From assembly GCF_024713945.1 (NCBI RefSeq), contig NC_134677.1, forward strand, positions 1,305,001 to 1,369,000: a DNA stretch of 64,000 nt, written 5' to 3'. This document shows, piece by piece, positions 1-13,348 of the stretch. The notes under the pieces were generated by a model that was not told where the DNA came from, did no database searches, and worked only from the letters and a program-made list of their open reading frames with translations. Numbering within the stretch: the stretch's first letter is position 1; each line of letters starts with the position of its first letter. This stretch comes from Dermatophagoides farinae. Taxonomy: Eukaryota > Arthropoda > Arachnida > Sarcoptiformes > Pyroglyphidae. The position numbers and the translations under genes are program-made.

Positions 1-1280
1 TTGGTTTGTTGTCCAATGTCACAAAGTGTCAGCATGTGTGTGTGTGTGTTTGTGTGAGTATTGCCTATTTATGTATCCAATCAAGCGAATGAGATTTTTG
101 TTTTGTTTTGTTACGTTGGCCGAATGTTTTTCTGTTTCATTTTTTTTTTTTTTTTTTTGATATTTATTTTTCAATTGCAAAAAAAATCGAAAATTTTCAA
201 TCATAGAAAATGACAATTATTTACCACTTGATTATGTGTGTGTGTGTGTAAAATGTAAAATTTCTTCAAATCGTTCATGATTGAGATGTATAAAAAAAAA
301 ATTATAGTCTAACTTGACACTTGGATATGCAAAACAAATCAATTTTCAAGCGGGAAAAAAATTGTTTTAATTCAAAAATTCTGTAGCACTTTTTTTTCAT
401 TTGTCTTGGTGGCCACATTTATTGATTGACATTTGACCACAAGTTTGACATTTTGGTTTAGTTTGGCCAGATTTTTTTTTCATTTCCATTTATATATTCA
501 ATAATTTGATTAAAATGTATGTATGGATGGCAGTGAAGAAGAAAAAATGAATTCCAAATTCTGGTTGTTCACATTTGTTTGTGGTTTTAGCATTGTAGAA
601 TTATTCAGTGTGTGTGTGTTTCATTTCATTTTGATTTGGTCATTGACACACGTGACTATGTAACTCTTTCGAGACTGATTTTTTTTCTTCTTTTGGAACA
701 AACAAACAAACAAACCAAAAATGCCAGATATTTATGTTCAATGATGCAATGAACACAAAAATCTTATATGACAAGTGATGATTTATGTGTAAGTGTGTGT
801 GTGTGTGTGTGTATGTGTGAAATCAAATTGATACTACTCAACTAGTTCAAGTCCAGTAAAGTTTTAGTTCTAGTTGCAAGAAAAAATAAAAAAAAAACTT
901 CTGACCATTTGCAAATCACAAATTTAATTTCTCTAATTGAATTAGTGGTCGTTTTTTGTTTGTTTTCGTTTGTTTGTCTGTTTATTTGCTGGAAAGTTTT
1001 CATAATAATGAGCCAGATCCATATAAAGAAAGAAATTTTTTTCAAAATTCATTATCTTGTCCTTGACATTGAATGAAAAAACAAGTTCAAAAAAAATTGA
1101 ATTCAGTTTGAATTCAGTGAAAGTTTGCGGAAGTTTACCAAACTATTGATTTCATCATCTTCATCATCATTTCAGCATTGTGACAATAATAATGATGATG
1201 AACTTTTTTTTGTCATTTTTTTTGTTCATTTTCATTCAATGAATGAATGAATGAAAACATTTTAAACATTCGACAACAAA

Positions 1281-1312
1281 ACCACCACCACCACCACCAT
1301 GATGATGATGAT
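1281..1312. repeat. Compound (CCA)n-(TGA)n microsatellite
   Basis: About six CCA units run directly into four ATG/GAT units. A 27-bp (TTG)9 tract follows at 1345-1371, so three triplet families sit within 90 bp. Confidence 0.9.
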
Positions 1313-1344
1313 TGTTTGATGTTTGTCCGATTGATTTTTCGTTT

Positions 1345-1371
1345 TTGTTGTTGTTGTTGTTGTTGTTGTTG
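1345..1371. repeat. (TTG)9 microsatellite
   Basis: Nine uninterrupted TTG units, followed by an imperfect gtcgtt. It is typical of the CAA/TTG family that recurs throughout the window. Confidence 0.9.
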
Positions 1372-2168
1372 TCGTTCCAGAAACAACATGTCACACAAAA
1401 CAAGGTTGATGTGTATATGTCACTGAACCTGAATTCATCATCATCAACGATGATGATGATGACCTTTCTGACTATAGTGGCAAATGCAAATTTTTTTTTT
1501 CGTTTCGGTTTTTTTTCAATTCAAAAAAATTTTTTTTTCTTTTAAAAACAACTTTTAAAAAAAAATTTCTGTTCCTGAAACCAGATGCTTTTTGGTTTGT
1601 TGATCAACTATGGATGGACGGAAAATTAGACAGATGAATTGAATTTAAATTTTAAAAATGAATTCGTGGTGGTGGTGGTCAGGGGCTCAAGTTTCTTGCC
1701 TGTGTGTGTGTTTGTGTCGAAAAAAAATGAGAAAAATAATCCTCAAATCATTTAAAATCGAATTCATTTCAAATTGATTGAAATTTTCTTTTTTTTTTGT
1801 TCAATACAAAAACCAAAACGCTGTACATCATCATTCAACTTTTTTTTTTCGTTTGTGAGCATCAGAAACAAAACAAAAAAAAATCACAGAAATTTTCTTT
1901 TTTTCCAATTTCAAATTACAAATGAAAAAAAAATTTTTCTGATGATGGTCCCTGGACGATTCTTTTTTTTGTTGTTGTTGTTGTTCCAATGTATCTCGCT
2001 GTCTTTTGATTTTTTACGTTCGAATCGAATTGAATTGAATTGAATGGAAAACAACATTTTTTTGATTAATGTCAATTTTGCAATCAGATTTTTCAAATTT
2101 TTCACAAAAAAAAATCATAGTTTCAATTGATAAATAGCTACCATTAGTTTAATTAGAATGATCATCTT

Positions 2169-2213
2169 GTTGTTGTTGTTGTTGTTCGTTGGTAGAACAA
2201 CAACAACAACAAC
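2169..2213. repeat. Inverted CAA/TTG repeat forming a perfect hairpin
   Basis: A (GTT)n arm at 2169-2187 is the exact reverse complement of the (CAA)n arm at 2195-2213. The stem is 19 bp and the loop 7 nt (gttggta). It is the clearest case here of two opposite-strand copies of the same triplet family facing each other. Confidence 0.9.
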
Positions 2214-2923
2214 GGCTAAAAATTGAAAAATTTTTGAAAATTCCTGTGAGGTGAATCAGTTTAAATATTTTATATTTTCTCGTTTGAAAACTTTTTATAT
2301 ACCGTAACCGATTTGATGATGATCATTATAATCCATTATCTATGGATCGACGATGGAATCTTCTTGTTTTTTTTCCTGCAGAAAAAAATACCCATTAATA
2401 TTTGATGATTGTCAACAGGAAATTCTTTTTTCTTTTTTTTTTGATTCTCATGAATTTAAAAAAAAAATTATTCACATGTTTTTTCTCAAATTTCAATCCA
2501 TAAAGTCATCATTTTTCAATTGCAATAGTAGTAGTGATGTCATTTGTTTACAATCCTGTCATCATCATCATCATCATCATTGGTTGATGATAATCAATTG
2601 GTTATTTTGCAATTTCAATTTTTTTTTTTTTTGGATCGATTTCATTTATTCATTTCAATCGTCATCGTCGTCGTCGTCGGTCACGTGTGGTTTATATTTT
2701 AAAACCGAACAACATAAAATTGGAGAAAGAAAAAAATTTTGAATCCGATTTTTGAAAATTTTTTTCAACAAAAAAAAACAGGAAACTTTTGAATTTTTAT
2801 TATAATTTTCATTGAAACTGATCCAAAAATTTTGTTTGTTTGTTTGTTGCCAAGTTTCCAAAAATTGTTCTTAAATGAAATGGAACCACACTCTTTTTCT
2901 ATCTATAGATGTGTACACGTGAA

Positions 2924-2928
<5 letters not shown>

Positions 2929-2954
<26 letters not shown>
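2929..2954. repeat. (GT)13 microsatellite
   Basis: Thirteen uninterrupted GT units. Confidence 0.95.
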
Positions 2955-5953
2955 AGAATCAAGTTTTCAAGTTTTTTTTGTGTGTTTGTTACAAACTTTG
3001 TAAAATAAAAAAAAATTAAACTCAACAAAAAAAAATACGAAATTACCCTAGCGATTCAAATTAGGATGAGAAAAAGTGAGAGACGAGATGAATGAAAAAA
3101 ATAAGGTGATTTATGACTTGTTACCGGGGTGCTTCTACTGCCGCTGCCACTAAATGAATATAAGAAGAAGAAAATGTAGGATGGTGACACGCGTTTACTG
3201 TTATTTTTTATTATCATTATATATGTTCCTGGATTAACAACAACAACAACAGAGTGAAACTAGAAAAAAAAACCCTAACCAATTAAAGAACGAACAGCAA
3301 CAACAACAACAAAAAAAATATGCGATTTAACTGGACGATTTTGTCTGTCTGTGTATGTGTGTGTATGTGACATTTACATTTGGATATTATATTGACTTGA
3401 ATCGAGGATGTCATTTTACATTTCCTTTATGGCTATTTTTTTTCGTAGTTGTAGTTACTGTTCCAATAATAATAATGGTTTGCCCGTTTGTTTAGTTGGT
3501 TGTTGGCTTCCTCAATTTTTCGCCATGATCAATATGTAAAAGGCAAAAAAAAAAAATTGTGGAGACCATGACTTTTTTTCAAACATAACGAATAAACATT
3601 TTGACTAGCAATAAAAAAAGATTAAGTCAAATGGGATATTCATTTTTTTTCTTGGTTCCATAAATTTTTCTCTATTTTTTTTTGTTTGAATAATTTTCAT
3701 TTCATTTCAATCAATTGGATTCAACAGAAAAATAAAACATCTATATATCGTTTGCCATTTACCATCATCAATGATTTGCATATGATCCATTTTATTCATA
3801 CATACACACACACGCACGCACACATTGATTAAGTCATTGAGTTTGTTTTTTAAATTCTGGAATGAATGAATGATGAACGATAAATAAATATTCATTTGAT
3901 TATCAGCATTATTATTATTATGGCCATCAACATCATGATGGTGGTGGTGGTGATGGTGATGATGATGATTGTGAATATATCACATGCCGGTCAATTTAAT
4001 CAGATTGTCATGTGGATGTATTTTATGTTTGTAAATTTTTATATCTATATATCGGATGTGTGTATATGTGTGTATGTAACATTTTGAACATTTTTTTTCT
4101 TCATTTGCTACAGCAATGGATTCAATGGCTCAATTTTTGTCAATAATCCTTTTAATGGCTATTGATAATAATCATTTTCATTGTGTATGTGTGTGAGATC
4201 GTTAACAGCATTTTTTTTTAATATTTTAAAAGAGAAAAAAAAATGACAAACACACACACACACACACATGACAAATGTACGCAAACACACACATATATAA
4301 ATGACATTAAAATCATCATATCCTTTCGTCGCGTGTCCACATATTCCATGACAATCGAATTTATTATTTTTTATTAGTTTTTTTTTCGTTTGAAAATATT
4401 GAAATTATTTTGTTTTCTGTGAAAAACAAATTGAACGTTTTTTCATGAATATTTGAAAGAATAAAAAAATTTTTATCGTTTAAAATTGGAATTTTGATTT
4501 TTATTTCACGATGGAAAAGGACGTGACTAGAAATCGCAAAACAAACAAAAAGCAAAGGGTTCCGTTTCCTATCCGATTTTTTTTCTATGGGTGAAATTGG
4601 CCAATGATGGAACCTAATAACATAAAAACATTAATGATGATGATGATTATGATTATCATGTAATTTTTTTTTGTTTTGTTTTTTCTCTTTTTTACTTTCA
4701 ATAAATACCAGAATATCGGTATATGTGTGTGTATGTGTTGGGTGTCGGTAATATAGCAATATCATTTATTTATTTATATTTATAATCTTACTAATCTGAA
4801 TGAATGTTTGACACACGCGTTTTTTTTGTGTGTTTGTGTGTGTGTGTGTGATCATTATAATTTTTTTTTTCTCTCTCTCTCTATCACCAAAAAATTCTGT
4901 AAAATTCTATTACAGCAAGTTATAAGCCATTTACTTTAACCTCTTTTGTCTCATGTCATGAAGAATGAGTCAATCATCAATTGTTTGTTTGTAATATGAT
5001 GATCACACGCCAAAGTGCCATATGAAACATTGACGTGTACACACACACACACACTGATGATGATAACAAACTACAAGATACAGAACAAAATTCGTTTGTA
5101 CATAGAAAAAAAAAATTTCTTTGACTATATACACATATAGTAAGAAACGAAACATAATCTAAGTTTATGTTGACAGTTATGTTTATTTAGGTATCCGTAA
5201 AAATGTTCAAATTTTTTTGTTTTGTTTTGTTTTTCAATACTTACTGTGTCCCCAAGGAGAACCGAACAACATACAACAGACAAGGTCCATGTATATAATA
5301 CTGTCACATAATATAACCGTTATCATCTCATCACCGTAAGGCACTTGATTCATTTTATCAAATTTTTTTTTTCATTCATTCATTCAAATGTAACAAGATA
5401 AATCCATGTGTATGCGTGTGCGTATGTGTGTGTATCACACGGGCTAATTTACCGTGGCACGTGGATGTTGTATATTTTTTTTTGTAGTGAAAAAAAAGTT
5501 TAAAATTTTGATTTTTTTTTTCATTCTTGTTTGTGCTTGTTTTGTTTGTCACTAGATACACACACACACACACACAACAATGGATGACAATCAATGATGA
5601 TTACTTCTTTTTCTTCTTCTTCTTCTTCTCCTGATTCTGTGAATTATTTTATTTGAAAAATGTTATGATTATTTTATGATTATGATTATTATTATGGAAT
5701 TTCATTTTCTTCGAAAGACGTACATACAGCAATGTAGTCACTACTAACTGGAAAGAATCGTGTGTTCGTGTGTGTTAATGTCATACACGTTTTCTCTATA
5801 GTGTGAGCTGATTCCAATATATTCCTTAAACCTATATAAAAAAAAACGTCGTCAACATAAATATGGGTAGTCAATGATGATACAATCGTTAGGAATTGTA
5901 TGAATTTGACTTTTATTTTGGAAATTGGAATACAATTGACTTTTTAACCCCTG

Positions 5954-5956
<3 letters not shown>

Positions 5957-5992
<36 letters not shown>
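5957..5992. repeat. (AC)18 microsatellite
   Basis: Thirty-six bases of uninterrupted AC, the longest dinucleotide tract I noted in the window. Confidence 0.95.
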
Positions 5993-5997
<5 letters not shown>

Positions 5998-8900
5998 GTT
6001 TATCCGTTATTTTTTTTCAAACTTTCTAAATTGATAATAAAACATCAACAGTGTGTGTATGTGTATTAACAATAACCCGATCTAGGCAGAAAAAAAAATC
6101 GAGAGCTAGATAGAGATAGAGTTACCCTAGAGACTGTTGGTGAAATTTATATTTATTTTTTTTTCTCATTTTCATCAAGAATTTTCATTGAATTGAATTG
6201 CAAATAAAAAAAAACGGTTTCTTGCGCAAGAGGAATTTGTTTTTTGCTTTTTCATTATTATTCCATTGTTGAGTCATTGCTTCATTTTTGTTTTGTCGTA
6301 GAAAATTATCCAGGAGTTTATTTATTACCAGTTGTTGTTGTTTTTTTTGCACAAACAAACAGGAATGGCAATTAAAATCAATTTGGTTCATTCGTTTTTT
6401 TTTCATCTAAAAATAGAAATTATTTATCGTTCAATTAGCGTGTGTGTGTGCGGATAGTGGCAATTGTCAATAGCCAGTGGTTTACTAACAAGAACGGCAA
6501 AAAAAAAACGCAATTTGCATATATAAGTAACCTTTAAAAAACATTTCAAAGATTTCATTTTATTTTTTGCCGCCAATTTGATGGATTTATTTCGATTCAA
6601 TGGTTTTTTTTCACACACTTACACACAAAAAAATCGACACGTTCTTGGATAACAAAAAAAAACCACCACCACCACCAACAAATTATTGAAGACCAACTAC
6701 CGATTTTTTACATTTGTATTTGACGAAATTATAAAAATGTGTGTGTGTGTGTGTGTGACTCTTTTCACACACGTCATACGATTATCGATTTCCATTAAGC
6801 ACATCCACACACACACATTTTTTGTTGTTGTTTGTTTGTTTGTTTGATTATTGATGAAAGTTTTTTTTTTTTTTTTTTTTGACAAAAATTTGTATAAATT
6901 TTTTGTTGTTGTTTGAAATTTTTTTATTTTTAATTTACATAAGTGCTTCTATGTGAATAAAAAAAACCATTGAAAATTGATTGATGTGATGATGATGCTG
7001 GTTTTTTTTTGGAACCTGCTTTCACTCACACACACACACATACAGAGAGAGAGAGGATGGTTCCGAAACATCAAACAAACAAACAAACAGCCAAATCAAT
7101 CCAAAAAATGGACCGAATCATCATCATCATCATCATCAACAGCAACTAAAAAGATTCTGAATCCAGATCCATTCAAATGGAAAAAGAGTTGTTGTTGTTT
7201 AAATGGAAAAAAAATATCAAACTGCTGCTGCTGTCAAACGAAAAACAAAAATGGCTGGTATTTTTGATGTTTTTTTTGAGTGTTTGTGTGTGTGCGTAGG
7301 CGTTCATAGTGGTGTAATAATTCACACACACACACATACTAACACGTTGTAATATGATACATCCATCATCATCATATACATAATGTAATAAACCCGTTAA
7401 AAGCCTGTTGTTGTTATTTTTGTTACATTACACGAAAAAAAATACGCTTACCATGCATTTATTTACAAGTCACAAATTATACATGGTTTAATTCACACCA
7501 AATATAAAAAAAAACATCGATTTTTTTTTGTACGAAAAAAAACACCGAAAAAAATCCTCCTCTCACTTTCACTATCTACGAATTATTACAACCGGATCAG
7601 TACTGCTAGTGGAGAATGTAAAAAAAAATTGAACAATCAAAATGTAAAAATTCTGAAGAATTACCGGTTCAGTTGTAGAAAAAAAATAATCCCATTTTTC
7701 AAGTAGAAAATAAGTTATCAATACCCGACACGGGAAACTCATTGAACCGATTTTTTTGGATGATTGTGTGGTGTTGATGCTGGTGGTCATCATCTGGTTT
7801 TGATGTTTGATTTTCAAAAAAAAATTTTGTATTCTGAATTTTTTTTAAATTGAAAAAATTCAAATACCGAGTAACCAGGAAACCTGAAACGATTTCCGTT
7901 CCTTTTCCCCCTACTGAATACCATACATCATTATTTTGATGATGATGATGAACTCAGCACACACACACACCACACACATACTCAGTATACATAATTAAAA
8001 AGTTTTTTTTTCTATTCAATCACAGGAAATTTTGCTGAATTTGATGAATATTGGTCTCTATTGTCATTTGATTGGTGATGATGGTGGTGGTGGTGGTCGT
8101 GATCGTCTTTTTTCATTTTTTTTCTCAATATTGATCGCCAGGAAAAAAAAGACACGCGCCATATCATCGTGTTTGTTTCATTTTAATGTTATGAAATGAA
8201 GAAGAAAATGGCTGAAAAATTTTTTGTTTCATCCAAAAAAAAAGTTTCATTTTTTATCAACAATAACGACGGATGGCTTGACCTGCTGCTTCTGCTTGTT
8301 CTTTTTTTTTTTTTTTTTTTTTGTATTTTTTTTGATTGACTTGAATACTGGCAGTGGTGATGGTGTGACGGTGATTGTGATTCAATCCAATCAAGAATAA
8401 AAGGGGGTCCTAGAGAGGATTGACAATCAACACACACGTACCATCAACAATGATCCAACAACAACAACAACAACAATCAGTTCAAACACCGAAAAAAGCC
8501 GTAGAGACCAATTGTCATGGATAATTAACAACGACGACGACAAACATTTCAAACTCTCACCATTTTCTCATTACTTTATTATATCCCATCCATTTAATAT
8601 GTGACAAGCTGTTGTCAAATCTATAGCAGGAGAGAAATATGGAAAATTAATAAAAAAAGGTATCACACACATACACACACACACAAAGTGACCAAAAACG
8701 TACAAATGTTAATTGAATTGATTTTAAATATGTAGAATAATAATGTGAGAATGTATCGCATTAATCGATTCAGTTTTTTTTTTTGGATTCGGATTCGGAT
8801 GATAATACAATCAATTGCAGTGATTGAATAACCGTATCTATAATAGGGAGTGAGTGAGAGAGAGAAATTTTTTTTTTGTTCCACTCCATATATAATATTC

Positions 8901-10424
8901 AATTACGAGAATTTTTGGAACAAACAAATAGAAAAAAACAACAACAACAACCATGACTAAACAAGTCTCACCATTCTCATCATCATCATTATTATGATGG
9001 CCCTTTTTCTGTGCCTCTAATTGACTCTCTCTGTGTGTGTGTGTGTGTGTGTGTATTTTGTCAATTTTGGTTAGTAGGTGGCTGGTTGTTGTTTCTGGAT
9101 TTTCGCGTGTCAATTACATCATTCATTGTGCGAGTGTTCATTTGATGACAACTAACCAAACTTGGTGAATTTGATTCTTTTAAAAATTAATTTATTGAAC
9201 AGCCAACAAAAAAACACGATAATGATATTCTCACCAAATTAACGGTGAACAGGAAAAAAATACCGTTTCAAAATTGATTTTATGGGATTTTTTAGGAGCG
9301 AATGAAAAAAAAACAACCATTATAATGTTGTGTTGTTTTCCAGGCAGAACACCAGCCAATTCATAATTCATTTTGTCCATATCATTGGTTTTTTTTTCGA
9401 TGTGCTGCAAAGTTGGATTTTTTTGGACAGTTTTTAACTCAAAAAAATGATTCCAATATATGGAGAATCACCTCAGGGGAAAGATTTAAAATTTTCAAAT
9501 TCGGACATTTTGACAAATGGATTCAAGTAGATGTAATAATCATTTTTTTAGAAATTTTTTTTTCGTATCTTGAGTTGAATGATGAATAATTTAGAAATTC
9601 TGTTTGTTTTTTCTTGGTTAACAAAAATTCCATTTTGGATTATTTCAGTTTTTTTCTTCAAAATGGACCTTTTGGAACAACAACTTTTAAATAATTAAGC
9701 AACGCAAACACAGACACACATCTTGTGATGAAACTTGGTCCAAAATCATGTTGTTAAAGTTGAATTTTTGATTTTTTTTTTGATTGTTCAACCAACCATT
9801 TTTGGGTGGAAATAGAAAAAATTTAGTTATCTCTCTCTCTCTCTTACTACGATGATGATGATAATGATGATGAGATGGTTGTATCCAGAAAAACAAATAA
9901 ATTTTAAAAACTTTTTTTTTCTATTTTGGATTGCCCATCCATGATGACCATGTGGTGGTGGTGGTGGTGGCGATGGTGCTGTCCCAATTGGATCGTTTAT
10001 TTTAGCCGATGATGATGATGATGAGGGGACAGTGTGTCTCTTTTGCCCGTGACTGAATTCGGATTCTGGTAGCTTTTTTTATTTATATTTTTTTTAATAA
10101 TAAAAAATGGATACAATTTAAAGAATCGTCCATGTGGAAATGGAGTGCGAAATGTTTTTTTTTTTGTTGTCGTTGTCGTTGTCGTTGTCGTCCACGGTTT
10201 TCAACTTGTTTAGTATACCAAATGTAAATCATCATCAACATTTGAATGTGGACATTGTTCACAAATGGTCGGTCGGGATCCAATTATCCATTTTTGTGTA
10301 CGGATATAACAAAGTAGTAGCAGTCAATTGAAGATGAAATAAAAAACGAACAACAACAACTTTATTTGCATCAATTTTTTGAAATGAATGAATTTTTTAT
10401 TTTTTAAACGAGTCAAGTGTGATA

Positions 10425-10477
10425 ATGATGATGATGATGATGATGATGGTGACCAACAACAACAACAACAACAACAA
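10425..10477. repeat. Adjacent (ATG)8 and (CAA)8 tracts
   Basis: An ATG-unit tract (10425-10448) is followed after five bases by a CAA-unit tract (10454-10477). The same pairing of triplet families recurs across the window. Confidence 0.9.
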
Positions 10478-10554
10478 AAAAACGTCATACGAACTGGAAA
10501 TATTAGAATATTTGAGTAGAATAAAAAAAAAATTTCCTAAAATGTGTTCATTCA

Positions 10555-10556
<2 letters not shown>

Positions 10557-10586
<30 letters not shown>
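10557..10586. repeat. (GT)15 microsatellite
   Basis: Thirty bases of uninterrupted GT. Confidence 0.95.
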
Positions 10587-10592
<6 letters not shown>

Positions 10593-12631
10593 TATGTTTA
10601 TTCACATTCGCATCCAAAATTCATTCACAATGAATTTGTTGATGATGCTAATTTGCATTCGAATGAATACACATTTTCATTGCTTGGCAGTTTTTGATAT
10701 AGTTTATATCTAGTTTTATTTTTGCAGAATTAATAAACTCTAATTCTAAGAATCAACTTCATTTTATTTTTTATTTTTTATTTTTGGTCCTGATCATGGT
10801 CGAAAGATTATTGTCGTAAATTAGATCGAAAGAGCGAGAATCATATATTCATTCATTCATTCAATTCAATTCAAGTCAACTAACAAGAATAAATTTTCCA
10901 GAATTCAAAAAAAACAACAACAACAACAGAATTTAAAGTCATAAAAATTTTTATGATCAAAAAACAAAACAAAACGAAAAAAAAAAACATTTTTCGTGTT
11001 TTTGGATCGTTCCACATATATATATTCTGCATTGCTCCAGAAGAAAAAAAAATTTGAACGATAATTACACACACGACTAAACAGATACGGCGGCTGGTTC
11101 ACTTCATTCGACGATCGACGACATAAACTTTATCGAAATCCGGAATCATATATATATACTGAATAAACAAAACAAAAACGAAACCAAAAAAAAAATCTGC
11201 ATCAACTTTTTTTTCTGTATATTTTAAATTTCAATTCTTGTTTGTAAAACAGAATCCGGTATTCAAAGGCAAAAGCAAGAGAGAGAGAAAGCGAGAAAAG
11301 GATTACCAAACAAAATCATATTGTTCATTCGAGATTCAAAATTCAATGAGCCTTGAATTTGTTGGAACAAGGGAAAAAAACGAGATTTCTGTTCTGTTGT
11401 TTTACCGTGTATGTGTGTGTGTGTGATTCATCCAGAATCGGTAGCGAGCAACAAAATTCATTCAGAATTCAATTCGGTAATTATTTCAAAATTAATTTTG
11501 TTTTTTTTTCTTGTATTCATCTCTTTGTTATACATCATTATCATTGAATGAATTGAATATTGTGGCTGGTCTGATGATGATGATGATGATGACGATGACT
11601 TTGCATCAAACAATCATCATCAACATTTGAATTGTAGTAAAGAGAAACAAAAAAACAAAACAAAAAAAAATTTGTTTGATGCACGTTACTTTTTCTTTTT
11701 CTTTTTTACTTTGACACGTGTTTATTTTTTTTATTTTTTTCAACTCAAGAGTTTCATTCAAAAGCATTGGTTTGATCAATTTTGATTGTTTGGTTGGAGT
11801 GTTGTTACTGTTGCTGTTGTCGTTTTAATTATTTTGTATTTTTGGTTCAAAAGCATGAAACCTATTTTTTTTTTCGTTACCAAAATAAAAAATCGGATGA
11901 TGATTATGGACCACAAATTGTCTTTAATGAATGAATGGAACATAAAAGTTGTCGAAAATGTGTGTATGAGTGTGTGTGTGTGTGTGTGTGATTTAAATAA
12001 TTTGATAATTAATCTTCGAAAATTTTTTCGTTCTTTTGTTCGTTGTCGTTTTTGGAAACGATGAAAGAATGGAAAAATGAAAAAAAAAACGAGAGAATAC
12101 GACGTTGTTGTTGTTGTTGTTGTTGTTGGTGATGATGATTCGTTTTCGTTCGTTTCAGCAATAATAATAATAATAATAATTGTATATCACAACAGATTTG
12201 CCATTTGTTTTCGGTACCAAAGGCTTATGGATCATTTATTCAGACCACAACGATGATGATATGATTAATTGCAATAAATGTAATGTACATCATCATTATC
12301 ATCATCTCTGATGATCAAAAAAAACCGCAAAATAAAGTCGATTAATCAAATCATCGTTTCCATTCTTCTCCATATATTCAATGATTAATGATGAATCAAA
12401 ATTTTTTGTTTTGTTTCCACATTTTCATTTTTTTTTCATATGAAAAATTCATTTAATAATTCGTTTCGATTACAAATATGAAAGCATCGATAATGATAAT
12501 TGTCAATCAATCAATCAATAATATAAATATATAGACATGAAAGAAATGGTCAAAAAAAAATTTGTTTTTTCTATATAAAAAAAAAGTTTTTGGAAAAAAA
12601 ACTCCATCAATCTATATGATCAATCAATCAA

Positions 12632-13348
12632 TCAAATGATTGGCATAATATTTCTACGTAATAATTTAGCTGCATTACGTAAAGCTAATGAAACATCATT
12701 CAGATGGCGCCTCAGTGTTTGTTTCAAACGATTAGTTTGTTGATCAATTCTTGTTAGCTCTTCACGTGTTAAACGGTTAGTTTGTTGTCGTTTTCGTAAT
12801 TGTTGATCATTAATTTCAGCCATTAAATTATTCATTCCAGGAAATAACAATGTTTGATAGAAATCTTTATTGAATGTTCCATATAAAAGATTTTTTAACT
12901 CTTCATTTCCATCCATGGGCAATAATTTTTGAGCAAATGAACGTTCAATCATTATGATTAAATCATTCATACGACGAATGGCTAATGGTTGATCGGTAAA
13001 ATTGAAATTTTTCATTTGATTTTGCCATTGTTCCGTTGCATTGTCAAATATTTTCATTGATTCACGTAGAAAATTGATTGATTTTTGTTCCTGGCTACCA
13101 TCCACCGTCAATATATCACGTAATCTTTTATCCATAGATTGCCGTTGATAATCATCAAGAATTTGTCGTGATAAATGGCGAAAATTCACTGGTATAATAG
13201 TGGAACATGATAATGAATACAGTAACATGTTTATCAATCGTGTACATGATTGATGTATATGAAAATCTGGATCTATAAATGTTTTGACCATATAAAATGT
13301 ATCATAATTTGTATGATATGCTGGATAGCCATTAACGGGATATTTTTT
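12632..13348 (-). CDS. Peptidase exon 8: last zinc ligand and dimerisation domain
   Basis: Encodes residues 553-790 and the TGA stop. It opens with the GYPAYH motif, where H564 is the final zinc ligand, followed by the transferrin-receptor-like dimerisation domain. The S1' sensor pair K699-Y700 of human GCPII maps to F715-Y716. Potential N-glycosylation sites are N655 and N668. The intron before it is only 60 nt. Confidence 0.94.
   Translation of the reverse strand, partial: KKYPVNGYPAYHTNYDTFYMVKTFIDPDFHIHQSCTRLINMLLYSLSCSTIIPVNFRHLSRQILDDYQRQSMDKRLRDILTVDGSQEQKSINFLRESMKIFDNATEQWQNQMKNFNFTDQPLAIRRMNDLIIMIERSFAQKLLPMDGNEELKNLLYGTFNKDFYQTLLFPGMNNLMAEINDQQLRKRQQTNRLTREELTRIDQQTNRLKQTLRRHLNDVSLALRNAAKLLRRNIMPII

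Larger units (their letters stand above)
1..12631. other. Long non-coding stretch rich in simple repeats
   Basis: I see no convincing gene in the 12.6 kb on the 3' side of the peptidase gene. Open frames here are short and are made of translated microsatellites or A/T runs, and they lack the codon pattern of the real exons in this window. The stretch contains many (TG)n/(CA)n, (TTG)n/(CAA)n and (GAT)n tracts, a CAA/TTG hairpin near 2.19 kb, and one GC-richer patch near 3.05-3.16 kb with splice-like edges that is discussed as a weak exon candidate. It may include the peptidase 3' UTR at its right end. A variant poly(A) signal, ATTAAA on the minus strand at 12452-12457, lies about 175 nt past the stop. 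Confidence 0.6.
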
